A stretch of DNA of 64,000 nucleotides from Henriciella sp. (GTDB taxonomy: Bacteria; Pseudomonadota; Alphaproteobacteria; Caulobacterales; Hyphomonadaceae): NCBI GenBank assembly GCA_017642885.1, contig JAEPOM010000005.1, positions 79,309 through 143,308 of the forward strand, written 5' to 3'. Position numbers and translations under genes: made by a program. Shown here piece after piece: positions 28,198-36,442 of the stretch (positions are counted from its first letter, which is position 1; every line of letters begins with the position of its first letter). Under the pieces are notes generated by a model. That model worked only from the letters and a program-made list of their open reading frames with translations, was not told the DNA's origin and did not search any database.

Positions 28198-29610
28198 ATG
28201 TCTGATTTTGATCTTATCGTTATTGGTTCCGGCCCTGGTGGCTATGTCGCAGCAATCCGCGCCAGCCAGCTCGGCATGAAGACCGCGATTGTCGAACGCG
28301 AAAGCCTCGGCGGTATTTGCCTGAACTGGGGCTGCATCCCGACCAAAGCGCTCCTGCGGTCGGCAGAAGTGCTGCACCTCGCAAAACATGCCGCTGCTTA
28401 TGGTCTGAAAGTCGACAAAGCAGATTTCGATCTCGAAGGCGTGGTGAAGCGTTCACGTGGAGTGGCAGCGCAACTTTCCGGCGGTGTGAAGCACCTGATG
28501 AAAAAGAACAAGATCACGGTGATCGAAGGCGACGCGCGCCTTGAAAAAGGCGGCGATGCGCCGAACGTCATCGTGAAAGATGCCGAAGGAAAGGACACGA
28601 CTTACAAAGCCAAGCACGTTCTCCTCGCAACAGGCGCCCGCGCGCGAGCCATCCCGCAAGCCGGTCTGGAGCCTGACGGGAAACTCGTCTGGACGTACCG
28701 CGAAGCGATGGTTCCCGATGTAACTCCAAAACGTCTGCTCGTGATCGGCTCGGGCGCCATCGGGATCGAGTTTGCGAGCTTCTATAACGAGCTCGGCTCC
28801 GAGGTGACGGTGGTCGAGGCAGTCGACCGTATCTTACCGGCTGAGGACAAAGAGATTGCAGCCTTCGCGCACAAATCTTTCGAGAAGCAAGGCATGACCA
28901 TTAAAACCGCGGCACAGGTCAAAGGCCTCAAGAAAGGCAAGGACAGCGTCACGGCCGAAGTCTCGGTCGGCGGCAAAACCGAGAACATCGAAGTGGATCG
29001 CGTGATTCTGGCGATCGGCATCGTGGCGAACTCCGAAGGCCTGGGACTGGAGAAACTCGGTGTCAAAATCGATCGGACACATGTCGTTGTTGATGGGTTC
29101 GGACGCACCGGCGTGAAAGGCCTGTACGCAATTGGCGACCTGACCGGCGGCCCCTGGCTCGCGCACAAAGCGAGCCATGAAGGCGTAATCTGCGTCGAGA
29201 AGATCGCAGGCGAAATTGACGACGCTCACCCGTTCGACAATTGGAACGTTCCCGGCTGCACCTATTCGCATCCGCAAGTCGCAAGCGTTGGCCTGTCTGA
29301 GGACGAAGCCAAGAAGACGGGCAAGAAGCTGAAAGTCGGAAAATTCCCATTCATCGGAAACGGTAAGGCGATTGCTCTCGGAGAACCCGAAGGTCTGGTC
29401 AAAACAATCTTCGATGCTGAAACAGGCGAGCTGCTGGGCGCGCATATGGTCGGCGCTGAGGTGACTGAACTCATCCAAGGATACGTGATTGCGCGGGAAG
29501 GCGAGCTGACGGAAGAAGATCTGATGCACACAATCTTCCCGCATCCGACGCTCTCCGAAATGATGCATGAAGCCGTGCTCGCCTCTGAAGGCCGGGCTAT
29601 GCATATCTAG
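28198..29610 (+). CDS. lpdA: Dihydrolipoyl dehydrogenase (E3)
   Basis: E3 reoxidises the lipoyl groups and makes NADH. From the ATG at 28198 the product is 470 aa: the N-terminal FAD site IGSGPGGYVAAIRA, the redox-active disulfide Cys41/Cys46 in GGICLNWGCIPTK, the NAD-binding GSGAIGIEFASFY and the C-terminal HPTLSEMMHEAV with the catalytic His-Glu pair. The frame is open to 28156 inside the previous gene, but the conserved protein begins at MSDFDLIVIG. It ends 3 nt before the converging pxpC stop. Confidence 0.98.
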   Translation: MSDFDLIVIGSGPGGYVAAIRASQLGMKTAIVERESLGGICLNWGCIPTKALLRSAEVLHLAKHAAAYGLKVDKADFDLEGVVKRSRGVAAQLSGGVKHLMKKNKITVIEGDARLEKGGDAPNVIVKDAEGKDTTYKAKHVLLATGARARAIPQAGLEPDGKLVWTYREAMVPDVTPKRLLVIGSGAIGIEFASFYNELGSEVTVVEAVDRILPAEDKEIAAFAHKSFEKQGMTIKTAAQVKGLKKGKDSVTAEVSVGGKTENIEVDRVILAIGIVANSEGLGLEKLGVKIDRTHVVVDGFGRTGVKGLYAIGDLTGGPWLAHKASHEGVICVEKIAGEIDDAHPFDNWNVPGCTYSHPQVASVGLSEDEAKKTGKKLKVGKFPFIGNGKAIALGEPEGLVKTIFDAETGELLGAHMVGAEVTELIQGYVIAREGELTEEDLMHTIFPHPTLSEMMHEAVLASEGRAMHI

Positions 29611-29613
29611 GCC

Positions 29614-30543
29614 TTACGGCTTTAGCCAGGTGTCCAGGAATTTGCGCTTCTCGGCATAGTCGCGAAGCGCGTCTTCGGGGCGGCGCTGCAACAGTTTTGT
29701 CTGATCGCCTGGACGTATTTGTCCGAGCAAGTGTCGATCACATCGGGCGATGTGCCCGATGCGAGGGTAACCGCCTGTCGTCTGCGCATCGCAGAGCAAA
29801 ACAACAGGTGTGCCGGAGGGAGGGCATTGGATAGTGCCCGGAAAGACCGGTGCGCTTTTCATCTGACCATCGCTCATCGGGGAAAGCGTCCGCCCGGTTA
29901 GCGTAACGCCCATGCGGGTCGCCTGACGCCCAGCTATGAACGTGTCCTCGAACAAGCTCTTGCGGTCCGCCTCATCCAGCAAATCCGTCTCAGCCGATGC
30001 GCAGGCGCGCAGAGCAACTGCATGTGCAAAGACCGGTCGATGCGAAACGGGAGTTTCACGGGTTTCCCTCAGCACCGGCGAACCGACCGATTTCAAACGA
30101 TCTCCAGCCTTGAGCGCGCGCCCGTCCAAACCTCCCAATTGCGCCGGGAGATAAGTCGACTTCGATCCAAAGGCCTCATCGGCCTGGAATCCAGTCGCGA
30201 TGGCAAGATAGGTTCGAGTTCCGCGCGTGACCGGCAAAATCTCTATCCGATCTCCTGATTTCAGGTGCAGCGTCGTGTGCGCTGGAGCGGTCTGACCTGA
30301 GATATGAATCTGGTCATAGGCGCCGGTCACTGCGATCGAACACTCTGTTTCAACCTCCGCTTCGAAGCCGCCAAAGGTGATTTCAAGCGCAGGTGTCGTC
30401 GCGGTGTTTCCAACGAGACGGTTGGCGAGTGCATGTGAGAGTTCATCCGCTGGTCCGGCATAAGGAACACCAAAGTGCCGGTAACCGATCCGGGGGGCAG
30501 CTTGCAGCGTCGACTGCAGGCCCGGTTTCGTCACAACCAACAT
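29614..30543 (-). CDS. pxpC: 5-oxoprolinase subunit C (biotin-dependent-carboxyltransferase-like, KipA family)
   Basis: PxpA, PxpB and PxpC together form the ATP-dependent 5-oxoprolinase of bacteria, which opens pyroglutamate to glutamate. This 309-aa protein is the PxpC/KipA subunit (AHS2 domain): N-terminal GLQSTLQAAPRIGYRHFGVPYAGPAD (read in two parts here: GLQSTLQ and GVPYAGPADELSHALANRLV) and the C-terminal MGVTLTG..., GTPVVLLCDAQTTGGYPRIG signatures. The start overlaps the pxpB stop (TAATG). It is the last gene of a five-gene operon and converges on lpdA. Confidence 0.95.
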   Translation of the reverse strand: MLVVTKPGLQSTLQAAPRIGYRHFGVPYAGPADELSHALANRLVGNTATTPALEITFGGFEAEVETECSIAVTGAYDQIHISGQTAPAHTTLHLKSGDRIEILPVTRGTRTYLAIATGFQADEAFGSKSTYLPAQLGGLDGRALKAGDRLKSVGSPVLRETRETPVSHRPVFAHAVALRACASAETDLLDEADRKSLFEDTFIAGRQATRMGVTLTGRTLSPMSDGQMKSAPVFPGTIQCPPSGTPVVLLCDAQTTGGYPRIGHIARCDRHLLGQIRPGDQTKLLQRRPEDALRDYAEKRKFLDTWLKP

Positions 30544-31163
30544 TATAGCGCTCGGAACCTTACGAGTTGGCCCGGGGTGAGCAGGAACGGGTCTTGGTTG
30601 TTGGCACGAAACAGCTCCGCATCTGTCTTCCCGATCAGCGGCCAGCCGCCTGGGCCGTTCAAGGCGTAGATGCCGGTGAAGCCAGCGCTGACGCCGACCG
30701 AGCCCGCTGGGACCCGAGGACGCGGTGATGCGAGGCGCGGGACGCTGAAATTCTCGGGCAATCCAGAAATGTAGGAAAAACCCGGCGTGAATCCGATCAT
30801 CTCAACGGTGTGAACGCGCTGAGTGTGGGTTTCTATGAATGCATCCGTAGAAAGGTCGAGCGCCTCACAGACAGAGGCCAGATCCGGGCCATATTCTCCG
30901 CCATACGAGATGCCGATTTCAATCGGAGGCGCGGAGTTGGGTTTAGTCTTGTTCTCAACGGTCACATCTTGAAGCGCGTGTTCAATCTGCGCAGCGCACG
31001 AAGGATGGAACTGGACGGACACCCGGTCGAGCCCAGCGATGACGTCCTCAGCAGGCACTAATTCACGGAGAGCCGACGCGAGCGTTTGCGCCTCTACCGG
31101 TGAACTGACCTGAAGCTCGATCACGTCGTCCGCAATGCGTCTGGGGATCAGTCGGGTGGGCAT
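30543..31163 (-). CDS. pxpB: 5-oxoprolinase subunit B (KipI family)
   Basis: PxpB (AHS1 domain, KipI family) is the second subunit of the 5-oxoprolinase. The 206-aa protein has the family motifs SVQFHPSC, EIGISYGGEYGPDL and GFTPGFSYISGLPE, followed by PRLASPRPRVPAGSVG and the C-terminal GGWPLIGKT. In Bacillus the homologue KipI also inhibits a sporulation kinase, which is not relevant here. Its start overlaps the end of pxpA by 16 nt, and its stop overlaps the pxpC start by 1 nt. Confidence 0.95.
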   Translation of the reverse strand: MPTRLIPRRIADDVIELQVSSPVEAQTLASALRELVPAEDVIAGLDRVSVQFHPSCAAQIEHALQDVTVENKTKPNSAPPIEIGISYGGEYGPDLASVCEALDLSTDAFIETHTQRVHTVEMIGFTPGFSYISGLPENFSVPRLASPRPRVPAGSVGVSAGFTGIYALNGPGGWPLIGKTDAELFRANNQDPFLLTPGQLVRFRAL

Positions 31164-31894
31164 ATCAGGATGTTCTGTGCTTCCAGCGCCGCGCGAATGG
31201 CTTGTGCCGCCTCAACCGCACCGGGTGTGTCCCCGTGAACGCAAAGGCTCTGGACTGGCAACGAGATAGTGTCGCCGTCATGCGTCGTCACTTGCTGTCT
31301 CAATGCAATGCTGGCGGCTTGCGCAACCTGATCATCCGGATCGTGAAACACGGCGCCGTCCAACGTGCGGTCGCGCAGCTGACGATCGGCCTCATAGGCG
31401 CGGTCAGCAAAGCCTTCGGCGACGAAATCAATTCCGTGCTCACTGGCTTGGCGTTGCAACCTGGACTCCGGAGGGCCCACCAATCGGGTGCCTGGCAAAG
31501 TGTTCTGTAAAACGGCGCAAAGACTGCAGGCGAGACCATCATCCATGGCCGCCATATTGTAGAGCGCACCATGTGGTTTGAGATGCGCTATTGCCACCCC
31601 CAGTTCGTTGGAAATGTTCTTAAGCGCTTCAATTTGTTCGGTGAGCGAGGTTTCCAAATCGACTCCCGACAGGTTCGATTTCGTACGACCGAAGTTTTCA
31701 CGATCCGGGAAGGACGGGTGAGCGCCCGCAACGACACCGTTCTCCTTCGCCAGGGTCAGTGCGGTTCGCATCGAGGCTTCGTCTCCGGCGTGGCCGCCGC
31801 AGGCGATGTTGCAGCTTGTCACGACAGTCATGAGTTGCGCGTCGAAGGCGCATCCTTCACCAAGATCTGCATTGAGATCGATCCGCTTGCTCAT
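31148..31894 (-). CDS. pxpA: 5-oxoprolinase subunit A (LamB/YcsF family)
   Basis: PxpA (LamB/YcsF family) is the third subunit of the 5-oxoprolinase. The 248-aa protein begins with RIDLNADLGEG and contains SCNIACGGHAGDEASM, GAHPSFPDRENFGR, HLKPHGALYN and VAEGFADRAYEADRQL, all family hallmarks. C-terminal SLPVQSLCVHGDTPGAV is also typical. The ATG overlaps the stop of the NRAMP-like transporter by 4 nt (31891-31894), so transporter and enzyme are translationally coupled. Confidence 0.96.
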   Translation of the reverse strand: MSKRIDLNADLGEGCAFDAQLMTVVTSCNIACGGHAGDEASMRTALTLAKENGVVAGAHPSFPDRENFGRTKSNLSGVDLETSLTEQIEALKNISNELGVAIAHLKPHGALYNMAAMDDGLACSLCAVLQNTLPGTRLVGPPESRLQRQASEHGIDFVAEGFADRAYEADRQLRDRTLDGAVFHDPDDQVAQAASIALRQQVTTHDGDTISLPVQSLCVHGDTPGAVEAAQAIRAALEAQNILICPPD

Positions 31895-33099
31895 CCCATG
31901 ACGCCCGCCGCGCGAAGGATGGAGCGCAGCCCCAACCCTAGTGTGATGAGGACAATGGCGCTTCCGGCAAGATTGGCGGCAAGCGTGTTCGCGTGAACGC
32001 CAAGCAATTCCTTGCGGTTCATGATGTAGAGCAGGAATGCCGTCATGAGCGGTAGCAACAGACCGTTGGCGTATTGCGCGATCAGAATCATTTCGACCGG
32101 TCGTATTCCGGAGAGGCTGATGGCTGCGCCAACCACAATGACAACCAAGGCCGTGCCACGAAACAGCGTTGACTTGCGTGCCTCATCGCCACCGATAATC
32201 TCGCTTAGCGCGAACGCCGTGGCCATGGGTGCCGTGATGGCTGATGTCAGTCCGGCTGCGAAGAGACCAATCCCAATCAGATAGCGTGCGGCTTCTCCAA
32301 ATGTCGGTTCGATGGCCCGCGCCATATCCGCGGCATTGCTGACCTCAAGTCCGGTCTTGAATAGCGTCGTCGCGGCGGTGGAGAGAATGAAGATCGAGAC
32401 GAGCCCTCCCAGTCCAATCGCGACGGCAGATTCCTTGCGCGCCTGACCGGTCTCGTTTCCTCCCGGCCATTTCTTGCGCGTTGCGGCGGCGTGCAGGAAC
32501 AGGTTGTACGGTACGATTGTCGTGCCAATTAGAGCGATCGCTGTCAGCGTACCGCCATCTGGAATGCGGGGCCACAATCCGCTGAACAGTGCGCCAATGT
32601 CGGGACGCGTGAAGATGACACTGAGAATAAACGCAGTGCTCATGGTCAGGACGAGTGCAACGAGCAGCTTCTCAAGCAATTGGTAGCGACCCATCAGGAC
32701 TGCGATAGCCGCGAGGGTCGCGAGCGCAACCACGAGCGTGTTCTGACCCGGCGATGCGTTTGACAAAAGCGCGTCCAATCCGAGTGCGCCGCCCGCTAGG
32801 TTGCCGCCTTCATAGGCGCAGTTGCCAATCAGGAGAGCGGCGAATACGAGTCCGCCAACAGCCCACTTCACAGCAGGTGAGGGCGCGCTTTTCATCAGCG
32901 CTTCGCCGAGGCCCATTTCAGCGCCCGCTCCCAGTCTCGCTGCCATATCCTGGAGAATGACTGTCGCGATTGTAGCGAAGACCAAAGCCCAGATAAGAGC
33001 AAAGCCGAAATTTGCGCCAGCTAGAGTGCAAGCGGTGACGGTGCCAGGTCCGATAAAGGCCGCTGCGACCAAAACCCCGGGGCCGAAATTCAGTTTCAT
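31891..33099 (-). CDS. NRAMP-like transporter lacking the metal-binding motifs (YcsG type)
   Basis: This 402-aa protein has about 11 hydrophobic segments and the overall NRAMP/SLC11 layout. The metal-site motifs are changed: helix 1 reads IGPGTVTA (residues 16-23) in place of DPGN, and helix 6 reads TTIVPYNLFLHA (193-204), with Val-Pro-Tyr in place of Met-Pro-His. Without those residues it is unlikely to carry manganese or iron. Bacillus YcsG, in the ycsFGI-kipIAR operon, is a similar relative placed with 5-oxoprolinase genes. Transport of 5-oxoproline or a related compound is therefore my inference. It overlaps pxpA and the upstream lipoprotein gene by 4 nt each. Confidence 0.88.
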   Translation of the reverse strand: MKLNFGPGVLVAAAFIGPGTVTACTLAGANFGFALIWALVFATIATVILQDMAARLGAGAEMGLGEALMKSAPSPAVKWAVGGLVFAALLIGNCAYEGGNLAGGALGLDALLSNASPGQNTLVVALATLAAIAVLMGRYQLLEKLLVALVLTMSTAFILSVIFTRPDIGALFSGLWPRIPDGGTLTAIALIGTTIVPYNLFLHAAATRKKWPGGNETGQARKESAVAIGLGGLVSIFILSTAATTLFKTGLEVSNAADMARAIEPTFGEAARYLIGIGLFAAGLTSAITAPMATAFALSEIIGGDEARKSTLFRGTALVVIVVGAAISLSGIRPVEMILIAQYANGLLLPLMTAFLLYIMNRKELLGVHANTLAANLAGSAIVLITLGLGLRSILRAAGVMG

Positions 33100-34241
33100 T
33101 CGTTGGCTCCAGCGTTTGCAATGCCGCGCTTGGTTGTCAGGTATGTCGCGAAACTCGCGAGCCAGTGACTTCCCGAGTAATGCTCAGCCGACACCGCGGC
33201 GATGCCGGCGTCTCTGTGGACGGCGTGTGCGGCCATCAACGCTGCCACACGCGGATCGTCGGCGGGCAGAGCGCTCGCGATGCCTTCAAGAGCCCAGGCG
33301 CGCGAGAGGTTCACACCGTCCAGGTGCACCAGCTTGCCGTCTGACGCATCGAGCACAATGCCGGGCGCGAGCCAGTCGGAGCTGCCATCGATCGGGATCT
33401 GAGGCAGAAAGTATCCGAGCCAGACGACGAAGTCTTGCTGAGGCATGACCCGGCGCATCAAGTCGGCTTCCATCAGGCAGGGTGACAGGAAGTCTTCGCC
33501 CGATGGTTCGTAGGCGAGCGGACAGTTTACGTCGGCTCGATGGAAGGCGAGGCTTTTCTGCGCGAGCTCATTTGCAAATGCGTCATTTCCTACTGTGCGA
33601 GCATAATCCAGCATCAGCCCAAAAGCGAAAGCGGTCTGGTTGTGCGTACCGAGTCGGACCGGGTAGGATAGCTTGGGCAGCCAGGCGCGGACCTTTCGGA
33701 CAATAGCGTCTTCAAGAGGGCGCAGTGTTTCGCGCCACTCACGCAATTGCGGGTCATCGCTCTCTTCAAGTTCGGCCACCAATTGCAGGTACCAGGCGAT
33801 GCCATATGGTCGCTCGAATGACCCGCGACCTTCGGCGGTATAATAATTGAGCTCTCCGACCATGTTGTCTTCGGTGAAGCTCTTGGCCAGCGCGGCGCGG
33901 ATCTCTGCTGCGTAAACGCCATCTGGTTGAACCGTCAAAAGGCGGGTCAAAAGCCAGTGGCCATGCACCGAAGAATGCCAGTCAAAACAGCCGTAAAAAG
34001 CCGGGGTCAGCTCATGCGGCGGTCGCGCGTCATCCGCAGACTGTAGCACGTGGCTGATCTTGTTGGGGTATTCGCGATGAATACAATCCAGCGCTAGAAT
34101 GGCGAAGCGATCTTCGGTCGTAACCGGGCTGGCACGCTCTGATGAGCTGGCGGTTTCGGACGTTGTTTCCGGATCCGTCGTTTGAGGATTTGAACACGCG
34201 GCCAACGCTAGGGTGATCAGACCCCAAATTATGTATCTCAT
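33096..34241 (-). CDS. DUF2891-like lipoprotein
   Basis: This 381-aa protein carries a lipoprotein signal (MRYIIWGLITLALAAC, lipobox LAAC, Cys at residue 16), so it should be tethered on the periplasmic side of a membrane. The mature part matches the DUF2891 family: LDCIHREYPNKISHVL, the FYGCFDWHSSVHGHWLL segment, RPYGIAWYLQL, GTHNQTAFAFGL and HYSGSHWLASFA. The function of this family is not known; the His/Trp-rich, alpha-helical sequence is reminiscent of (alpha/alpha) toroids. I start at the second ATG (34239-34241), which has GGGAG at proper spacing; one at 34247 is also in frame. Its stop overlaps the transporter start, making it the first gene of the 5-oxoprolinase operon. Confidence 0.85.
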   Translation of the reverse strand: MRYIIWGLITLALAACSNPQTTDPETTSETASSSERASPVTTEDRFAILALDCIHREYPNKISHVLQSADDARPPHELTPAFYGCFDWHSSVHGHWLLTRLLTVQPDGVYAAEIRAALAKSFTEDNMVGELNYYTAEGRGSFERPYGIAWYLQLVAELEESDDPQLREWRETLRPLEDAIVRKVRAWLPKLSYPVRLGTHNQTAFAFGLMLDYARTVGNDAFANELAQKSLAFHRADVNCPLAYEPSGEDFLSPCLMEADLMRRVMPQQDFVVWLGYFLPQIPIDGSSDWLAPGIVLDASDGKLVHLDGVNLSRAWALEGIASALPADDPRVAALMAAHAVHRDAGIAAVSAEHYSGSHWLASFATYLTTKRGIANAGANE

Positions 34242-34320
34242 GCCCATCTCCCAGCCTTCGCAATCCGACCAATTAATCGGGACCGGACCGAGAGGGCAAG
34301 GCCTCTATGGAAGGGTTTCC

Positions 34321-34929
34321 CTAAGCCCGGAGGAGCCGTCTTTGATGATCGGCCAGGATTTCCGCCGTCATGCGTATGGCGGCGTCTTCATCGATTGTTG
34401 GCTCGTCGAACAACATTTCGATCAGCGCATATCCGAGTTCGACACTAACGCGTGCGCTAGCAAACACTTGGTTGCGATCGAGATCAGGTCGATACTCCAC
34501 CGTCTTTTCCGTCATCAGCGTGGCCATACGGCGATGGGATTCGACTCTGACATCGCTTAGAATCGGAGTCGCGTGGAGCGAGCGCATGATCCAGCCGCCA
34601 GCCTTGAATGTTCTTGTCACGAGCAGGGTTTCGCGCAGGAAATGCTCGATCTGCGGCGCGAGTGGTTCGGCTGCCGGATTCCAATCGTCGAGAAGCGCGT
34701 TCTGGGCCTCCATCAATCGTTCGCCGAGTTCTTTCAGCACTGCGTATTTATTTGGAAAGTATCGATAGAGGGCTGGCGGTGTGAGGCCGGCCCGCTTGCA
34801 GATCATATTCGTAGACAGGCCTTCAAAGCCGACTTCCTCGAGCAGTTCAGCCGCAGCGGTCAAAACGCGCTCCATAGTCTTCTGGGAGCGGTTCTGATTT
34901 GGCGTTGCGCGTTTGCTCGTTTTCGGCAT
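34321..34929 (-). CDS. TetR family transcriptional regulator
   Basis: The 202-aa protein has the TetR N-terminal DNA-binding domain (residues ~17-63; TMERVLTAAAELLEEVGF, ICKRAGLTPPALYRYFPNK) and a ligand-binding C-terminal half of no recognised subfamily. The start is the ATG at 34927-34929; a GTG directly before it (34930-34932) is in frame too. It is divergent from the FAD oxidase gene, and the 85-nt gap holds a 16-bp palindrome (34979-34994) next to a consensus -35, the usual layout of a TetR repressor with its own operator. It should control the two-enzyme operon at 35015-37715. Confidence 0.92.
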   Translation of the reverse strand: MPKTSKRATPNQNRSQKTMERVLTAAAELLEEVGFEGLSTNMICKRAGLTPPALYRYFPNKYAVLKELGERLMEAQNALLDDWNPAAEPLAPQIEHFLRETLLVTRTFKAGGWIMRSLHATPILSDVRVESHRRMATLMTEKTVEYRPDLDRNQVFASARVSVELGYALIEMLFDEPTIDEDAAIRMTAEILADHQRRLLRA

Positions 34930-34958
34930 CACGTTTGAGGGCTCTGCTGGGCTGGATC

Positions 34959-34994
34959 TTGACAGGTGGTTATAGAACGATAGTGATAACTATC
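34959..34994 (+). promoter_or_regulatory. Promoter and palindromic TetR-type operator of the FAD oxidase operon
   Basis: TTGACA (34959-34964) is a perfect -35. The -10 region should fall at about 34982-34988, inside the perfect palindrome GATAGT-gata-ACTATC (34979-34994). The palindrome centre is 28 nt before the ATG at 35015, and the Shine-Dalgarno GGAGGAG follows. An operator covering the -10 is the classic layout for TetR-type repression; that the adjacent TetR protein binds here is inferred from position. Confidence 0.75.
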
Positions 34995-35014
34995 AATTAA
35001 TCCGGGAGGAGACA

Positions 35015-36442
35015 ATGGGTGTATCGCGACGGCGACTGTTGCAAGTCGGAGCGGGGCTCGGCGTTGCTGCAGCTATTCCCGTTGGTCAGCATGTGGCCTG
35101 GGGCATGCGAGACTTTGAGCGCGATGGTTATACGCCCGATTATCCCGACGCCCCGGCCGGCGAGGAAGCGTGGATAAATTGGTCCGGTGCACAGAGGGCG
35201 ACCCCCATGCAGCTCGCGTCGCCGCAATCCGAGACGGATCTGGCAGAGTTCATTCGCTCCACCCCGTATCGAATTCGGCCACGTGGAAGCGGTCATTCTT
35301 TCACAGGCCTCGTACCGAGCGAGGGCGTCATTCTGGACGTCAGCTACCTCTCAGGTTTGCAGGCCTATGATCCCGAGACCGGTATCGCAACGTTTGGAGC
35401 AGGAACCACCCTGTTTCAGACGGCCGCCAAGCTACAAGAGCTAGGGCGCGCGTTCCCAAACTTACCTGATATCGTCGACCAGACGCTTGCCGGGTCCTTT
35501 TCAACCGGCACCCATGGCACAGGCGAAACGCTGACGGCGCTGCATGACTATATCCATGCCTTCAGACTGGTGACCGCGAGCGGGGATGTAATCGAGGTTT
35601 CCCGTACCAGCAATCCCGATCTGTTCGCCGCGGGCAAGGTTTCGCTGGGGGCGCTTGGCGTTATCACATCCTATAGCGTTCAGACGATCCCTGCATTCAA
35701 TCTGCGGCGCATCGTCAAAGCCGAGCCGATCGATCTTGTGCTGGAGGAATTGGAAGCCCGCGCTGCCGCGCACCGCAATTTTGAAATGTTCTACCTTCCA
35801 AGCACGGGTGTCGCGGCGACGCTTAGCCACGATCTGTACGAAGGAGATGTGACCGGCGTGCAGCCCTCTGAAGATGATGAGACGCTGGAAGGACTCAAAA
35901 CGCTGCGCGACCAGTTTGGCTGGTGGCCGTGGCTCCGTCGGAAAATTGCAAGTTCGGCGCTTCCGAGCGGCGTGCTTGAGGACGTGAGCGACGCCTCCAT
36001 GGAGCTCCTCGCGACCACACGTCCGATCAAGTTCAATGAGATGGAGTTCCACTTGCCGAAGAGCGAGGGGATCGCCGCGCTGCGTAAAGTCATCGCCAAA
36101 ATGGATGCACGGAAGGATGCCTTCTTCCCGATGGAAATCCGCTTGATCGCGCCGGATGATGCGTGGCTCAGCCCGTTCAATGATGGTCCGAAAATGTCGA
36201 TCGCGATCCATGCAGCCGTCGATGAGCGGTTTGACTACTTCTTCAGCGATTTTGAGCCTATTTTCCGCGCGCACGGCGGGCGACCGCATTGGGGCAAATG
36301 GCACTCCTTGAAACGAGATGACTTTGCTCAGCTTTATCCGCGTTTTGAGGATTTTATCAGCCTCAGGCGTGACCTCGACCCGGACGGCAAGTTCTTGAAT
36401 CCGCATCTCGCCGAACTGTTTGGAGAGCCGTTCAATGCTTGA
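35015..36442 (+). CDS. Tat-exported FAD-linked oxidase (aldonolactone/alditol oxidase type)
   Basis: The 475-aa protein starts with a twin-arginine signal (SRRRLLQVGAGLGVAAAIPVG, arginines at 5-7), so it is exported folded. The FAD domain of the vanillyl-alcohol-oxidase superfamily follows, with GSGHS (91-95), where His94 is the usual site of covalent FAD attachment in this family, and SFSTGTHGTG. The C-terminal ALO (arabinonolactone oxidase) domain contains GRPHWGKWHSL and ends DPDGKFLNPHLAELFG. The family oxidises sugar alcohols or aldonolactones with oxygen or another acceptor; the substrate is unknown. Its stop overlaps the start of the PLP enzyme (ATGCTTGA), so the two are made together. 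Confidence 0.9.
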   Translation: MGVSRRRLLQVGAGLGVAAAIPVGQHVAWGMRDFERDGYTPDYPDAPAGEEAWINWSGAQRATPMQLASPQSETDLAEFIRSTPYRIRPRGSGHSFTGLVPSEGVILDVSYLSGLQAYDPETGIATFGAGTTLFQTAAKLQELGRAFPNLPDIVDQTLAGSFSTGTHGTGETLTALHDYIHAFRLVTASGDVIEVSRTSNPDLFAAGKVSLGALGVITSYSVQTIPAFNLRRIVKAEPIDLVLEELEARAAAHRNFEMFYLPSTGVAATLSHDLYEGDVTGVQPSEDDETLEGLKTLRDQFGWWPWLRRKIASSALPSGVLEDVSDASMELLATTRPIKFNEMEFHLPKSEGIAALRKVIAKMDARKDAFFPMEIRLIAPDDAWLSPFNDGPKMSIAIHAAVDERFDYFFSDFEPIFRAHGGRPHWGKWHSLKRDDFAQLYPRFEDFISLRRDLDPDGKFLNPHLAELFGEPFNA

